From positions 3,229,457 through 3,293,456 of the forward strand of contig NC_011026.1 in NCBI RefSeq assembly GCF_000020525.1: DNA of 64,000 nucleotides. Direction: 5' to 3'. The notes beneath the pieces are model-generated. The model had not been told where the DNA came from. It did no database searches and was given only the letters and a program-made list of their open reading frames with translations. The stretch is from Chloroherpeton thalassium ATCC 35110 (GTDB taxonomy: Bacteria; Bacteroidota; Chlorobiia; Chlorobiales; Chloroherpetonaceae). Shown here in pieces: positions 9,378-19,700 of the stretch. The translations under genes were made by a program, and so were the position numbers. Numbering within the stretch: position 1 is the stretch's first letter; each line of letters opens with the position of its first letter.

Positions 9378-10301
9378 TTATTCTCCAAACACTTCCGTGT
9401 ACTGCTTCTTAAAAATTCGCAAACTTTCGTTCAACGAGAAAAAGCGAATTCCCAATTCAGTTTCTGCTTTCAGTGTAATCAACCCTGACTTCATCGGACG
9501 CTCGGCCAGTTGGCTCAAATCCGCAGTTTTTATAGGTGTAATCAAATTTTTATCAAAGCCAAAGACTTCGGCCAGTCTCAGCGCAAACTCATAGCGAGAT
9601 ACATTATCACCGCCAACCATATTATAAACCCCATGCTTGGCTTTATTGACCAGCATATAAATTCCGCGAGCCAAGTCATCGGCAAGCGTTGTGTTTCCAA
9701 ATTGATCGTCTACAATGCGTACTTGCTTACCTGCTTTCAATTCACCAGCAAGCCATAAGGCAAAGTTTTTTTTGCACTGCGCAGCCACACCATACACAAC
9801 CATCGTTCTAATAATCGCCCAATGCTCCCCACTATTGCGAAGGACATTTTCCGAAGCCAATTTGCTTCGCCCATAGTAGCTTAAAGGATTTGGCTGCTGG
9901 GCTTCATCATATGGGCCGTTTTTGCCATCGAAAATGTAGTCCGTTGACACATGAACGACTTGAGCCTTTACCAATCTTGCGGCGGCAGCCAAATTTTCGA
10001 CTGCAATCACATTGCCTTTCCAGCAAAGATCTTTTTCTTTTTCACAACCGTCGACGTTGGTGTATGCACCCGCATTCACAATAAAGTTGGGCTCAAAATT
10101 CCATACCAATTCTTTCACAGCCTGGCGGTCGAGCATATCGAGGGAAATAAAGCCGAAGCTTGCGGTTTGATTATAAGGAGTTGGTTGGCGAGCTGTGGCT
10201 AAAAGATCATAGGCTCTATCGGCGGCAAAACAATCCGTTAGCTTTTGCCCCAATAACCCATTTGCACCAGTTATTAGCACGCGCTTATATGACTTTGACA
10301 T
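9378..10301 (-). CDS. rfbD: dTDP-4-dehydrorhamnose reductase
   Basis: Reduces dTDP-4-dehydro-L-rhamnose to dTDP-L-rhamnose with NAD(P)H, the last step of activated rhamnose synthesis for cell-surface polysaccharide. 307 aa, an extended short-chain dehydrogenase: the Rossmann motif TGANGLLGQKL (about 11-21), STDYIFDG, and the catalytic YYGRSK Tyr/Lys pair. It stands alone here, with no rfbA, rfbB or rfbC beside it. It is divergent from the WD40-cytochrome gene across a 380-bp gap. Confidence 0.88.
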   Translation of the reverse strand: MSKSYKRVLITGANGLLGQKLTDCFAADRAYDLLATARQPTPYNQTASFGFISLDMLDRQAVKELVWNFEPNFIVNAGAYTNVDGCEKEKDLCWKGNVIAVENLAAAARLVKAQVVHVSTDYIFDGKNGPYDEAQQPNPLSYYGRSKLASENVLRNSGEHWAIIRTMVVYGVAAQCKKNFALWLAGELKAGKQVRIVDDQFGNTTLADDLARGIYMLVNKAKHGVYNMVGGDNVSRYEFALRLAEVFGFDKNLITPIKTADLSQLAERPMKSGLITLKAETELGIRFFSLNESLRIFKKQYTEVFGE

Positions 10302-10683
10302 ATTTTCGGTCCCAAAAACTTTTTCTATTTCTGATAATGCACGTCTTCATTGAAAAGTAAAAGATACAAGAAAATGCCAGTAAAATCGATTTTGCAAGAA
10401 ACAAATCCGACGCATTGCGCCGCGCCTCCCTATCTTCATTGCAATTGAATAAAAACGATTTTTATTATACTTTCTTCTAATTATCAAATCCTTATCAAAA
10501 ACCTCAGATTTTCTACAAAAGACGGCGTTTTTATCGAGCAATTATCAGCTATTTGTTCTGATGCTTATTCTTAAGTCTTAATATTTCATTGTTCAGACTT
10601 GAAAAGTCGCTTACCCAATGAAGGCCGTCTTTTAAGTCGCCAAAGCTAACCGCTTTATCAGATCAATTTTAAATTGTCGAGCC
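10302..10683. other. divergent intergenic region rfbD / WD40 gene
   Basis: About 380 bp, AT-rich. It must hold the promoters of both divergent genes. I see no strong inverted repeat, no RNA-like structure and no credible small gene; a 64-codon minus frame at 10347-10541 has biased, low-complexity content. Confidence 0.4.
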
Positions 10684-12228
10684 ATGAAAAAAATGATGAT
10701 CTCTTCGGTAACGATTGCAACATTATTATTCGGAAATTCCTTTGACAATCGCTCAAGTCTTGGGAGCAATCGTGTGGAAAGAACTTCTTCACCAGATGCT
10801 GTGGTTTGCGCTTATAACACCCCTTCAAATGGCGTCAGCACAAATTTGTTGCTTCATTCTTCAAACTCATTACAAGAAAATCTTTTTGCCAGCACGTCGA
10901 ACAGCACGGCAACCAACACGAAACGCAGTAGCCGAATAGAAGCGGTTGAAAACGTAGATGACGCCGACCTCATCTTAAGCTTGAGCGGCCATACGGAAAG
11001 CGTTTCCTCTATTTCATTTAGCCGCGACGGAAAATATCTTGCAAGCGGAAGCTGGGATAACACGGTTAAAGTTTGGGATGTAAACACAGGAAAAGTTTTA
11101 TTCGACCTAAAAGGACACTCGGCAGGCGTTTCCGCTGTTGCTTTCAGTCCAAGCAGCCTGATGCTGGCTTCCGTCTCATTAGATAGCACGCTAAGAGTTT
11201 GGGAAATCAGAAAAGAAGCGGCTAATAGCACCAACGCGAGCAGCTCAAGCCAGCTCAGCAATCCCTCATCCAAGACGCAGTTTGCCTCGTCGAACGCAAC
11301 AAATAGTTTAACCGAAGGCGTGCTGAAAGCTTATCCCGCTTATAGCATCAAAGCGCATCCAAATTGGATTAGCGCGGTTGCATTCAGCAACAATGGTCAA
11401 TTTATCGCCACTGGCGGCTGGGACAATCAAGTCAAGCTGTGGGACGCTCAAACCGGAAAATTGGTTCAAACTTTCAAAGGCCACATGTCGGCTATCCTTG
11501 ACTTGAAATTTACAAACGACGGGAAAACGCTTATTAGCAGCAGCCGCGACGAATCCATCATATTTTGGAATCTTCGCAATGGTGAAATCACATATAAAAT
11601 CACCGGCCATTCTGGATGGATCACCTCAATTGCGCTTAATGAGAAAAACACGCTTTTGGCCAGCGGCGGCTCAGACGAAACTGTCAGCCTTTGGGATATT
11701 GCCTCACAACCTGATAGCGCCATCGAATTGCGCCGTTTCCCTGGACATAAAGATTACGTTCGCTCCATCGCCTTCGCTCCAGATGGGAAAATTTTAGCCA
11801 GCGGCGGCGACGACCGCACCCTAAAATTCTGGAATGTTGAAACCGGTCGCGAGATCTACGAAATTGAAGGCCATGCCAGCTGGGTTCGCTCAATTGCTTA
11901 TAGCCCGAATGGAAAAATTATCGCAACAGCCGGCGATGATAAACTAATTAAGCTTTGGAATGCTGAAAAACCAATTGAAGTGGCCGCTCAAAATGCTGAG
12001 GTTGTGAAAAAAGTTGCGGTTTCCGAAGCCAGACAGGCAAGATTGGAACAAGAAGCGCTTCTCAAAAGAAAATGCAATCGCTGCCATACATTCAAGGCTG
12101 TTGAACAGGCTTTTACACGCGAAAACTTGAGCAGCACCGTAGAGCGCATGAGAAACATGCCAAACTCAGGCATCACCAAACAAGAAGCTTATGAGATTAT
12201 CAGATACTTGCGCAAAGTCGTTAAGTAA
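10684..12228 (+). CDS. exported WD40 seven-blade propeller with C-terminal c-type haem motif
   Basis: 514 aa. The N-terminus (MKKMMISSVTIATLLFG) looks like a signal peptide. From about residue 98 to 425 there are seven WD40 repeats, each with a GH near the start and a WD, WN or WE at the end. That is exactly one closed propeller; a Ser/Asn-rich insert of about 40 residues separates repeats 2 and 3. After a helical linker comes CNRCH (C464, C467, H468), a c-type haem attachment motif, with Met489 or Met492 as possible distal ligand and a final helix as in small cytochromes c. It is predicted to be a periplasmic haem protein; partner and role are unknown. It ends at a strong terminator. Confidence 0.85.
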   Translation: MKKMMISSVTIATLLFGNSFDNRSSLGSNRVERTSSPDAVVCAYNTPSNGVSTNLLLHSSNSLQENLFASTSNSTATNTKRSSRIEAVENVDDADLILSLSGHTESVSSISFSRDGKYLASGSWDNTVKVWDVNTGKVLFDLKGHSAGVSAVAFSPSSLMLASVSLDSTLRVWEIRKEAANSTNASSSSQLSNPSSKTQFASSNATNSLTEGVLKAYPAYSIKAHPNWISAVAFSNNGQFIATGGWDNQVKLWDAQTGKLVQTFKGHMSAILDLKFTNDGKTLISSSRDESIIFWNLRNGEITYKITGHSGWITSIALNEKNTLLASGGSDETVSLWDIASQPDSAIELRRFPGHKDYVRSIAFAPDGKILASGGDDRTLKFWNVETGREIYEIEGHASWVRSIAYSPNGKIIATAGDDKLIKLWNAEKPIEVAAQNAEVVKKVAVSEARQARLEQEALLKRKCNRCHTFKAVEQAFTRENLSSTVERMRNMPNSGITKQEAYEIIRYLRKVVK

Positions 12229-12270
12229 CAAATTTTTTTGCTTTACCATAGTGCCATGTTCTTTACAAAA

Positions 12271-12298
12271 AACCCCGCCTTTTTAAAGAGGCGGGGTT
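12271..12298. terminator. strong bidirectional terminator
   Basis: A GC-rich 10-bp stem (AACCCCGCCT at 12271-12280, AGGCGGGGTT at 12289-12298) with an 8-base loop, A-rich on the left and T-rich on the right. It follows the WD40 gene by about 40 bp and lies past the end of the leftward helicase gene, so it may end both. Confidence 0.85.
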
Positions 12299-12406
12299 TT
12301 TCATCTTAGATTGCCAAACCGTTTAACAGTTCATAAGCGTGCAAAAATTTATCCCACGCGCGTTTGTGCAAACTCGCAAATGCAAAATCGAAGCGAGCAA
12401 AGCTAT

Positions 12407-14704
12407 TTATTCAACCACCGTGAGGTTTGCGTATTTCAACACGAGTGTTTTTTCACCAGCCCCTCGGAAAAAGACCTTTATTTTCGTGTCATCTCCTGAG
12501 CCTTGCACAGCCATCACTTTTCCTGTGCCAAAAATTTTATGCTGCACTTTCATCCCAACGGCAATCGCACTTTTTTTTGCCGATGAACTTGTTAACGAAG
12601 TTTGGCGCGAAGCAGCTGGCGCAACACGCCGCGATTGTGCTCGGTCCGAAAAGTTGCTTCGGCTTGTATATTCAGAATCGTCATAGTGATAACGACTTTT
12701 CTCGGCGTCTTGCAAGCGAATTTCATCTAAAAGCTTTCCACCTTCCGTAACAACCGAACCACCATCCAGCTCTTCAATAAACCGCGAACGTTTCGCCGGA
12801 AACGACTGACCAAATTTGTAGCGACTTTTTGCAAACGAGACATAAAGTTTCTTCTCGGCACGTGTGAGCGCCACATAAAACAAGCGTCGCTCTTCTTCCA
12901 GTTCGCGCGGCTCATCAGGATTGAGCGGGAAAAGTCGCTCCTCAAGCCCCGTCACAAACACAACCGGAAACTCCAGTCCTTTGGCAGCATGAATGGTCAT
13001 GAGCGTCACCTGATTGCCGTTTGCGTCCGCATTATCTTGATCTGTGGCAAGCGATGCACTTTGCAAAAACGCATTGAGCGAAGGATCTTCGGCGCTTTTG
13101 TCGCAAAATTGACGCGCAAAGTTCAGAAATTCCTGAAGATTATCGTAGCGAGCGTTGGCTTCTGCGGTGTTTTCGTTTTTGAGAATTTCAAGCAATCGTG
13201 TTTTTCGAAGCAACTCTGCAACTACTTCATAGGCCGTATGCTGCTGGGCAATTTCGCGCAAATCTTCAATGAGCATTCGAAAATCGTTTAAGGCGGAAAT
13301 TAACCGATTTTGCAGATCGTAGTGCGTTGCGCGACAAATCGCCTCATAAAGCGAAAAACCTTCCTCGATGGCAATATCTTTGAGGCGCTTCAGGCTTGTT
13401 TCGCCCACGCCGCGCGCCGGAAAATTGATAATTCGCAACAGAGATTCTTCATCACGGCTATTCAAAATGAAGCGCAGGTAGGCGACAATATCTTTGATTT
13501 CTTTTCGTTTATAAAATGAAACCCCGCCAAACACACGATACGCAATGCCGTTGAAACGCAGCGCGTCTTCCAACGCACGCGACTGCGCGTTGGTTCGATA
13601 AAAAATTGCAAAGTCGCTGTTTTGGTTTCCGCTGGAAAGTTTTCGTTCGCGAATAGCCATAGCCACTTTTTCGGCCTCGCGCCGTTCATCGGTGGCTTCA
13701 AATAGCGTGACTGGCTCACCGGTTTCGTTGCTGGTGTAAAGCGTTTTTTCCAACTGCTCTTTGTTGTTGGAAATCACCGTATTGGCAACTTTCAAGATTG
13801 TTTTCGTGCAGCGGTAATTTTCTTCCAAACGGCAAATTGTGGCTTCCTTGTAATCATTTTGAAACCCTAAAATGTTCGCAATATCAGCGCCGCGCCAGGA
13901 GTAAATCGATTGTGCATCGTCGCCGACAACGCAAATATTGCGATGCTGGCCGGCCAGCATTTTCGCAACAATGTACTGAGCGCGGTTTGTATCTTGATAC
14001 TCATCGATCATAATGTATTGGAAGCGCTCTTGATAGTGCGCCAAAATCTCAGGATGTTCATTAAATAGCTTGATGGGTTTGATGAGCAGATCGTCGAAAT
14101 CGAGCGCATTATTTTTCTGCAAACGCTCATTGTATTTATAAAAAACTTCCGCCGTTTTTTCAGAAATAAAATCCGAGGCGTTTTGGCTCATCTGTTCCGG
14201 CGTGACGAGCCGGTTTTTGGCCATGCTAATTTTTCCTTGCACCGCATTTGGCGCCAGCACGTCTGTGGCAATTCCCAGTTCCGTGATGATTTGCTTGATT
14301 AAATTTTTGCTGTCGTCGGCATCGTAAATGGTGTAATCACTGGTAAAACCCAAGCGATCGGCATGTTGACGCAAAAGGCGCGCAAAATTTGAGTGAAACG
14401 TACCGATCCAAAGCCCACGCGTGCTGCCGGTCCCGAGAATCTCTTCGACGCGCGATCGCATTTCATTTGCCGCCTTGTTGGTAAAAGTGAGCGCCAGAAT
14501 TTGATTGGGTGCGCAATTTTCTTTGTTGATGATATAAGCAATTCGAAACGTAATCACGCGAGTTTTCCCCGAACCCGCGCCCGCAATAATCATTACAGGT
14601 CCTTTGGTTGTTTCAACCGCTTTTTTTTGCTCTGTATTTAAACTTTTAAGAAGCGTTTCCAATTTAGCTAATAGTTTTTGCGTGTCTAAAATCCCGTTTA
14701 TCAA
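12407..14704 (-). CDS. pcrA: ATP-dependent DNA helicase UvrD/PcrA type
   Basis: A superfamily 1A 3'-5' helicase used in nucleotide excision and mismatch repair and in clearing replication blocks. 765 aa, normal for PcrA/UvrD. Motifs in order: Q-motif LNTEQKKAVETTKGP, Walker A AGAGSGKT, Ia LTFTNKAANEM, Walker B IDEYQDTN, III VGDDAQSIYSWRGAD, IV EENYRCT, V HAAKGLEFPVVFV, VI RRLFYVALTRAEKKLY. The C-terminal 90 residues carry the PcrA-type VQHKIFGTGKV segment that binds RNA polymerase in PcrA/UvrD. There is no nuclease domain, which excludes AddA and RecB. uvrD is an equally fair name. Confidence 0.92.
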   Translation of the reverse strand: MINGILDTQKLLAKLETLLKSLNTEQKKAVETTKGPVMIIAGAGSGKTRVITFRIAYIINKENCAPNQILALTFTNKAANEMRSRVEEILGTGSTRGLWIGTFHSNFARLLRQHADRLGFTSDYTIYDADDSKNLIKQIITELGIATDVLAPNAVQGKISMAKNRLVTPEQMSQNASDFISEKTAEVFYKYNERLQKNNALDFDDLLIKPIKLFNEHPEILAHYQERFQYIMIDEYQDTNRAQYIVAKMLAGQHRNICVVGDDAQSIYSWRGADIANILGFQNDYKEATICRLEENYRCTKTILKVANTVISNNKEQLEKTLYTSNETGEPVTLFEATDERREAEKVAMAIRERKLSSGNQNSDFAIFYRTNAQSRALEDALRFNGIAYRVFGGVSFYKRKEIKDIVAYLRFILNSRDEESLLRIINFPARGVGETSLKRLKDIAIEEGFSLYEAICRATHYDLQNRLISALNDFRMLIEDLREIAQQHTAYEVVAELLRKTRLLEILKNENTAEANARYDNLQEFLNFARQFCDKSAEDPSLNAFLQSASLATDQDNADANGNQVTLMTIHAAKGLEFPVVFVTGLEERLFPLNPDEPRELEEERRLFYVALTRAEKKLYVSFAKSRYKFGQSFPAKRSRFIEELDGGSVVTEGGKLLDEIRLQDAEKSRYHYDDSEYTSRSNFSDRAQSRRVAPAASRQTSLTSSSAKKSAIAVGMKVQHKIFGTGKVMAVQGSGDDTKIKVFFRGAGEKTLVLKYANLTVVE

Positions 14705-15107
14705 GAAATGAACTTGTAAGATAACAGTCTTTCGGCAAGATGCCGTTTAAAAATTGGCGTTTTTGAGGAGAAATCTCAACCTGCTTATCATCTTCAGTAC
14801 CCTTTTTCAGGAGCTTCTTTGTTAGGAATTTTTCTATTTTAAATCCTTACTATTTAAACTTTTTTATAAGTACGCTGTCAAAGCCCTTAACGCACTTGTA
14901 AAAAAACCGCCAATACGAGATTCCAACGTAACTTTTGTAAGTATAGCAGGAAAGTGTAACTTGTTTTAGCAGTTAGTCTCGGAAGAAGCAACGGAACATT
15001 ACTTTAGCTATGAACACATGTTGATGAAAAAACGGAACAAGCCTTGCTGATCAATCAGATATAAGTGCTTTGTTTAAAGTATTGATAGACATAACACCAA
15101 ACCCCTG
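14705..15107. other. divergent intergenic region helicase / multi-PAS kinase
   Basis: About 400 bp holding the promoters of both divergent genes. It is AT-rich throughout. I see no hairpin with a T-tract, no RNA gene and no frame worth calling. Confidence 0.4.
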
Positions 15108-16778
15108 ATGGATAGGAATCCTCACATTCTCAGCATCGACGAGTCCCAGTCGGTAGCAAGAAAATTAGAGACGTTTTTAGGACATGATGAACACACGATT
15201 CACGTTGTTCCTGATTTTCAAAGCTGTATCAATCGATTTTTGATCAGCCCGCCGGACATTGTTTTAGCCGGAAGATTTACCTTAGACTATCCGCCACATG
15301 TATTCATTCATAAACTGAGAAACTTAAAAAAGTCGCTGACGATTTTTATTCTTCTCGAACAGGAGAATATGAAAACGGCTGTCAACTGTATCAAAGCCGG
15401 TGCGGATGATGTTTTTCTGAAAACAGATATCGCCGCAATTGGCGCTGCGATACAAAGCCATTTTCCATCGGCCAACGGCCACGCATCTAAGTTCGTGCAG
15501 CCTGCATTCGTTAATGACGCGTGTGTTCATCTTACCAATGAAGCAACCTGCCGGCTCACCTACCTGCCTGATGGCTCTATAAAAACAGAATATGTGAGTG
15601 ATGGCATTTGGGAACTGATGGGCAAAACACCCGAAGACGACTTATTCGACTTAGAACATCTTTATGACTTCGTTCATCCTGACGATAGAACCCTCTACCA
15701 GTCTTTGCGCACCAACGCATTAGAGCGTTTAGAGCCGATTTCCTACGAAATGCGCCTCATCACAGCAGATGGGGGACTCAAATGGATTCGTGAAAATAAT
15801 CTCTTTCTGAAAGAAGCCAATGGCAACATTATTGTTGAAAAACACTTGGCCGACATTACCAAATGCAAAGAAATTGAAGCGCAGTTACATCACTATAAAA
15901 AACTACTCGAAACGCAAGAACTTGAAGAGGCCTGCCGCTATGAAGATTTTGAGGAGGACTATCGCCGGCGCGAGGCGTTTTATCTGAAGCTTTTTGAGCA
16001 TTTTTCCGACATCATTGTCGTTCTTGACCAAAACGGAATTATCAAATATGAAAGCCCCTCTGTCACGAAGGTTTTGGGCTATTCATTGGGCGAGCGTTTA
16101 GATCACTCAGCCTTTGAGCTGATACATCCCGATGATACCGCATTTTTAAAAAAATTTCTACACAAGTATAAAGATAAAGCGGGAGAGATTCCCCGATTTG
16201 AATTTAAAGCACATCAAAAAGATGGCCGCTGGCTACACTTTGAGTGCAACGGATATAATTTATTGGATGACCCGATCATCAACGGGATATTGATGATCGT
16301 ACGCGATGTGACCCTTCGCAAACAAGCAGAGGAAAAATCGAAAGCCTCTGAACAACTATTTCGCTCCCTTTTTATCAGCGCAGCCGTTCCAATGTGCTTA
16401 ATTGATGAAAAGGGCAACTTTGTCGATATCAATCCGGCGTGCTGTTTGCTATCGGATTATTCCGCCGAAGAACTGAAAGGAAGATTTTTCGCCACGCTCA
16501 TCTGCGACGACCAGCGCGACGCCGCCCTGTTAGCATTCAAAACATTTGTTGATACCTCCGTTTATAAATCAACCGAACATTGGATAGGGCAAACCAAATA
16601 CGGCAGGAAAATTGAACTGAACACCAGCGCAGCCTCTTTCTGCGATTATAATGGCAATCGATTTATTATTCTCAGCTTTGAAGACATTACTGATCGGAAT
16701 CGCGCCATTCGCGAACTCACTGAAATCAAGCAGCAGCTTCAAGTTAAGGTTGAGGAAAAACACAGGAACTGCGCTTAA
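15108..16778 (+). CDS. N-terminal part of a split multi-PAS sensor kinase: degenerate receiver plus three PAS domains
   Basis: 556 aa before the stop. Residues 5-120 have a receiver fold, but where the phospho-acceptor Asp belongs the sequence reads DIVLAGRF, so it is degenerate. Three PAS/PAC units follow (about 145-275, 290-410 and 415-535), each ending in a DIT-type signature (DITKCKEIE, DVTLRKQAE, DITDRNRAI). The reading ends in a coiled-coil linker (LKVKVEEK-like heptads) that breaks off after an A5 run. Restoring one base at 16756-16760 continues the coil straight into the next gene. So this is the front of a single protein of about 2209 aa. Confidence 0.8.
   Translation: MDRNPHILSIDESQSVARKLETFLGHDEHTIHVVPDFQSCINRFLISPPDIVLAGRFTLDYPPHVFIHKLRNLKKSLTIFILLEQENMKTAVNCIKAGADDVFLKTDIAAIGAAIQSHFPSANGHASKFVQPAFVNDACVHLTNEATCRLTYLPDGSIKTEYVSDGIWELMGKTPEDDLFDLEHLYDFVHPDDRTLYQSLRTNALERLEPISYEMRLITADGGLKWIRENNLFLKEANGNIIVEKHLADITKCKEIEAQLHHYKKLLETQELEEACRYEDFEEDYRRREAFYLKLFEHFSDIIVVLDQNGIIKYESPSVTKVLGYSLGERLDHSAFELIHPDDTAFLKKFLHKYKDKAGEIPRFEFKAHQKDGRWLHFECNGYNLLDDPIINGILMIVRDVTLRKQAEEKSKASEQLFRSLFISAAVPMCLIDEKGNFVDINPACCLLSDYSAEELKGRFFATLICDDQRDAALLAFKTFVDTSVYKSTEHWIGQTKYGRKIELNTSAASFCDYNGNRFIILSFEDITDRNRAIRELTEIKQQLQVKVEEKHRNCA
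16756..16760 (+). other. frameshift site in an A5 run
   Basis: The frame through GAG GAA AAA meets a stop seven codons after this run. With one extra A the frame continues EEKTQELRLTNHLLQEQ into the downstream gene, matching the usual coiled-coil between PAS units. The heptamer G GAA AAA is not a canonical -1 slippery site, so an indel (in the strain or the assembly) is the simplest explanation. Confidence 0.75.
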
Positions 16779-16786
16779 CCAATCAT

Positions 16787-19700
16787 TTGCTGCAAGAGCA
16801 AATTACCGAGAAGGAAAAAGCAGAAAGCACCTTAAAACATAACGAAGAATTTTTTAGGCTATCGTTCTCAGAATCGCCTGTTGCAACGGCGATTATCGAT
16901 CTCAACTTTAGATTGCTGAAAGTCAATCGTGCCTTTTTCAGCATGATGGGCTGCGACGAAGTCGGCTTATCGCCATTTCGCTTCTATGATTTTCTTCATC
17001 ACGAAGATCTTTCTCGCCATAGCAGCCAGCTCGAGACGCTCAGAAAATCGCCGCGCAAGCCGCTTTCATTTGATGCCCGCTATATTAGAAAAGATGGCCA
17101 AGTGATTTGGGGACATACGGTTTTTGGCTTGATTGAAGATAATCATAAAAATCCGCTCTACTACCTTGCACAAATTCAGGATATCTCTGAACGCAAAGCA
17201 TATCAGGATGTCCTAAACAAGAAAAACCGCCTGCTGCGCAGCATTGCCGACGGCACAAAATATTTACTTACCATCACCAGGCCGGAAGATGCTGTCCCAA
17301 AATTCTTAGAAAACATTGGCCAAGCGCTCGATGTCGATAGGATTTATTTGATGCAAGAAAAGCTCAACGCGTCCACCCAAAATATTCGCCTAACGCTTCG
17401 GTATGAATGGTCAAGACCTGGCGTGCCATCACAGAGTGAGCTGGTGCAATCGGGAACGGTGGTTGCCACAGAAAGTGCCAAAGTTTTCAGCAAGGAGCAC
17501 TTTAACTGGGATGGACTTGTGCACGGCGAGCCCGTTGCAAAACTGACCAAAGATTTTCCGGCAAAACAGCAGCATTTTTTTGAACACTTGGGAATCAAAT
17601 CCACGCTCTTGGTTCCAATTATGGCTGAAGGTGGATTCTGGGGAATTCTCGGTTTTGACGAATGCAAGTACGAGCGCGTTTGGTCGCCGGATGAAATATC
17701 GATTTTGATTGCTGCCGCCAGCAACATCGGAAGCGCATTTTCTCGTGCCACAACCCTTAAAGCGCTTCAGGCAAGCGAGATTCGCTATCGCACGCTGGCC
17801 GCTAATTTTCCAAACGGCGCATTAGCCCTTTTCAACGAAGAGTTGCTTCCCGTCGTTATCAGCGGCGATGGATTTTTGGGAGATAAAAACAAGCAAAGCG
17901 AGCTTGTTGGCAAACCGCTGAGCGATATATGGCCACCCAAAATCGCACATGAATTTGAAAAGGCACTGACAAAAGCCTTTAGCGGCAAAAAAAATTCGTT
18001 TGAACTTCGCCATCAGGAAAAAGACTGGCAAATTTGGGCTGTTCCAAACACAGAAAAAGATGAGCATATCGGAACCGTTACGGCCATTTGCATCGATATC
18101 ACGGAGCAAAAAAATGCGCACCGCCTTCTTTTGGAATCTGAGCGCGACTATCGCGGATTTTTCCAAAACGTTCACGATGCGATTTTGATATGCAATATTT
18201 ATGATGAAATCTTAGAGGTCAATCATCGTGCGAGCGAAATTTACGGCTATGCGGAAAGCGAGCTGATTGGCCAAAGCATGGACATTCTTTGCAAATACCC
18301 CGCTCGTGGACGCATCCATTTGAACGATACGCGCCGGCATGGACAATCCGTCGGATTTGAAGCGATTCATATCAAGAAAGATGGCTTTGAGTTGTACATG
18401 GAAATCAATTCCAAAACGGCAACTTATAAAGGGCAAACCGTCACGATCAGCATTTGCCGAGATATCAACGATAAAAAAATTGCTGAGATCGCGTTGCGCG
18501 ATAGCGAACGCCGAAGCCGACGCATTATAGACACCACCGCCGAAGGCATTTGGATTATCAATAGCCATCACCGCACCTGTTTCGTGAATCATCAAACAAC
18601 CGAAATGCTCGGCTACAGCGAAGATGAAATGCTCGGCAAAGCCATTGAGACCTTCCTTAGCGATGACCAAAACATTCAGGGCTTGTTTCTTATGCCGCAA
18701 AGCAAAAAACAAAAAATTGTTTGCGACATTCAATTTGTGAAAAAATCTGGCGAGCTGCTTTGGGCGATGGTTTCAGCATCGAGAATGGCAAGCGAGAACA
18801 GCAAAGAGGGCAACTTGCTGCTGATGTTTAGCGACATTACCGAGCGAAAAATCATCGAACAGGCCTTGCACAAAAGCGAGCGAAACTACAAAACCTTAGC
18901 AGAAAATCTTCCTCGCGGTGCGGCTTTGATCATCGATAAAGACTTCAATTGTATTCTGGCTGCCGGAAATGCGTTTCATCGTCAAGGCAACCTTCGCCCA
19001 AACACCGAAGGAAAACCTACGGATAATGTAAAACCCACCGACTTAGCAGAACGCCTAAAAGATCATTACAGCTTAGCGTTTACAGGCGAAAAAATAGATT
19101 TCCAATTGGAATATTTAGAGCGCTGGTGGCAAGTGTATGTTGTCCCTAATCAGGATAATGACGACAACTTGATTGAAACCATCACGCTGATTGCCTACGA
19201 CATTACCCAGCATAAAAAACAAGAAGCGGCGCTTATTGAAAGTGAATCGCGATTCCGAGATATTTTCAATACGATGCCATTGGGAATGGTTCTTGCAGAC
19301 AACAACGGGGATATTCGCTTGGTGAATCCCGCGTTCGAAAAGATGCTGGGCTACTCGGATGCTGAACTTTATAAGAAAAACGTGCGCGACCTCACTCACG
19401 AGGACGATATCGAACGGTCAATTTTGAAGCATAGAAATATCCTTCTTTTAAAAAAACAGGGCTATCAACTTGAAAAGCGATATATCCGAAAAGATGGAAA
19501 ATCTATTTTAGCCAAACTCACAGCAAAAGCGCTATGCAACGATAAAGACCGTTCCTTTTTTGCGCTTGGCATTGTGGAAGACATCACCGAGGCCAAAGTC
19601 ACACAGGAGAGACTCCGAGAAACGCAAGAGCAATATTTTACTTTAGTGAAAAACTTCCCCGAAGGCCTGGTGATGGTTATCGATGAAGATTATCGTTGCC

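Noticed and set aside
16750..16766. Programmed -1 frameshifting joining the two halves of the multi-PAS kinase
   Set aside because: The heptamer is G GAA AAA, which does not let the P-site tRNA re-pair well, and no downstream stem-loop was seen. A real or artefactual indel is simpler.
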